The notes under the pieces are model-generated. The model was not told where the DNA came from. It made no database searches and saw only the letters and a list, made by a program, of their open reading frames with translations. Shown here in pieces: positions 18,590 through 20,103 of a stretch of 20,103 bases of DNA. The number at the start of each line of letters is the position of its first letter. The stretch's first letter is position 1. Origin of the DNA: Lingula anatina (Eukaryota > Brachiopoda > Lingulata > Lingulida > Lingulidae); contig NW_019776177.1 of the NCBI RefSeq assembly GCF_001039355.2, positions 13,596-33,698 on the forward strand, in the 5' to 3' direction. The position numbers and the translations under genes are program-made.

Positions 18590-18940
18590 ACCGTGACCAA
18601 CACCATCACGAGCAGCACCGCTAAACAATCCGCTCTTCAAATAACACTTAATTGCCAAACAGTCCCCATTAAACACAGGGACATGACAACGCAGTCGCGT
18701 GCCACGTAAAATGACACGCGGAACACCTGATTTTAATTGGCTTTAATCGCCCGTCGGCCAGATAACCGACGCGTCGGATCTGATGTATATTCTTTGGTAG
18801 AGCAGAGTGCGACCAGCCTTGATAACAAATTGAATCAATTGTAATGTGGTCAGGTAGATGAACTTGTCCAGCGTGGACACTCCTGGTGACAACGAAACAC
18901 ACGCCTATTACGGTCTTATTAGTCACTGGAATTGATGGCA
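18590..18940. promoter_or_regulatory. candidate distal upstream regulatory island
   Basis: GC-richer, non-repetitive block about 3.3 kb upstream. It holds CACCTGATTTTAATTGG, three CGTCGG/CCGACG copies including the palindrome CCGACGCGTCGG (18766-18777), a GATAA, and an AATTGA-A-TCAATT inverted repeat (18828-18840). A 105-codon open frame on the minus strand overlaps it but has no recognisable domain. Regulatory function is inferred from composition and motif content. Confidence 0.28.
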
Positions 18941-19149
18941 CGGGCAGGAGGATAAAACACAAAAAATTAGAAGAAAAGGGAATCATTCTTAGATTAAATA
19001 CCTTTTTATTACATTCATTATTAGTTGAAGCAATGTTTCATGGTAGAATAAAGGGTTTTGTTGAAAATGCCTGCAAAGACAACATTATTTATACTGCTCT
19101 CCCAAGCAGAGGCGCACTGAAACATGTTTCATAAGATTCGCTTTTTTTT

Positions 19150-19167
19150 CTTTTATTTTCTTTTATT

Positions 19168-19202
<35 letters not shown>

Positions 19203-19214
19203 TTTTTTTTTTTT
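19150..19214 (+). repeat. (TTTA)n microsatellite with poly-T
   Basis: About ten TTTA units followed by a run of T. Confidence 0.9.
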
Positions 19215-19657
19215 GAGAGGGGTGGTTGGAGGCAAAATATAGCGTCTTAAGTTTTTACCCCTTCACCTCCTTTGTTCTGTGCTTTCACCAGGAATAAAAT
19301 AAAGTCACATTTATCTCTGTGTTTCATGATTTAGTGCGAGTATTTCTATGGAGAACAAAAGACAAATAAAAAGTATATAAAGAGAGAGATAAAGAAAATA
19401 ACAAGTTATTATTACAAAGGTGTCAATCATGTGAGTTTAATCTTATTCCATGCACAGAAAAAAGCAAATCATTTTACAGAGTGCATGTTAAAGCTTTCTA
19501 CAATTTCTTTTATTTGACGGCCACTAAACGTTCTTGTAAGACGTTGGTTTAAATCATTTTCACAAGCTCTTATCTGAAGGTGATACTATTTCATATCTAA
19601 ATCTTCAAACCCAAATTTTGTGCGTTACCAAACTGTTTAATATAAAGACACCTTTCA
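19215..19657. other. AT-rich intergenic sequence
   Basis: Nothing recognised. Confidence 0.6.
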
Positions 19658-20049
19658 TTAAAATCCTAAGCAAACATTAAGTCTTGTTCCTATAGAGACA
19701 GCGTACTGGAGACAGCGTCTTCGAGGGCACATCTCGTCGACGAGGGTGATCCCAGTGTGACAGTATAATATTGCCATTGTCATCAGATTTGTTGCGGACG
19801 CCGTTTGTATTAAGGAAGGTGTATGAGGAGTCTTAATCAGATGACGAGCACGCGTATTGCGAATTTTAATAAGGCGCTGATCAGTATGCACCGACGCGTC
19901 TGCTGTGAGGCCCTCTCTTTCCGCGTGCCTAGATTCATAATTTCTAATTGTTTTGTTGATAATACTGTATAAATGATAAGGCACGGCTCCACGTCTGTTT
20001 ACATACGCCACGAAATGCTTGACCAGGAGCGGTCCGAGTGTTCTGGTCC

Positions 20050-20055
<6 letters not shown>
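19658..20055 (-). other. moderately GC-rich segment with an open frame, unidentified
   Basis: About 130 codons stay open on the minus strand from the (CA)n tract to a stop at 19658. The peptide has no domain, signal or membrane segment I recognise, and its apparent start lies inside the CA repeat. It contains the palindrome CTCGTCGACGAG (19733-19744) and a doubled GAGACAGCGT (19695-19704 and 19710-19719). It could be an exon of an unseen gene, a conserved non-coding block, or chance. Confidence 0.2.

Positions 20056-20103
<48 letters not shown>
20056..20103 (+). repeat. (CA)n microsatellite at window edge
   Basis: At least 24 CA units, continuing past the end of the window. Confidence 0.97.

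Noticed and set aside
18669-18986. 105-codon minus-strand frame
   Set aside because: No recognisable motif; kept only as part of a possible regulatory island.
7672-19744. Scattered 12-14 base perfect palindromes (for example 7672, 11541, 14142, 18766, 19733) as a shared regulatory code
   Set aside because: With this base composition roughly eight 12-base palindromes are expected in 20 kb by chance and the sequences differ, so they are noted singly only.
1-20103. tRNA, rRNA or CRISPR features
   Set aside because: No A/B-box pair with a cloverleaf, no rRNA-like segment and no regularly spaced repeats; the sequence is animal nuclear DNA.

Overview
The window is AT-rich, intron-bearing animal DNA with many microsatellites, poly-C tracts and small fold-back transposons. 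It holds one gene I can support: a complete two-exon engrailed homeobox gene on the minus strand. The CDS runs from ATG at 15366 to TGA at 13438, with one 1152-base intron (13746-14897), and predicts a 258-residue protein. The eh1 repressor motif has the FFIxxILRPDFG form typical of deuterostome engrailed proteins, and the mobile-element ends (CAGGGGCG...CGCCCCTG; GGCGGATCCAG next to poly-C) resemble ones common in echinoderm genomes. My best guess is an invertebrate deuterostome, possibly an echinoderm. That placement is inference.

Layout: 1-6800 is intergenic, far 3' of the gene, with a degenerate GT-rich minisatellite, poly-C and CT tracts and a fold-back element. 6822-6875 is a 54-base perfect palindrome. 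6900-7330 is a GC-richer island with two consensus TCF/LEF sites, one beside a Helper-like site, and is a candidate Wnt-responsive enhancer. 7500-7662 and 8963-9149 are small non-autonomous transposons. 10600-11240 is a second candidate regulatory island carrying a 25-base motif twice, exactly 90 bases apart. About 11715-13437 is the inferred 3' UTR. 13438-15366 is the gene. 15437-15850 is the promoter, with a TATA box, an octamer, CCAAT boxes and one TCF core. 16580-17160, 18590-18940 and perhaps 19680-20050 are upstream islands with homeodomain-type sites. The right end runs into a (CA)n repeat.

Engrailed is a DNA-binding repressor, often a Wnt target, and often lies in a gene-poor region full of distal enhancers. 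This window looks like that: one transcription-factor gene with several non-repetitive islands on both sides. I see no undescribed enzymatic or defence system. The most interesting material is the possible regulatory architecture (repeated TCF-type sites, the 90-base-spaced duplicate, the site beside a Helper motif), and all of it is inferred from motifs alone.
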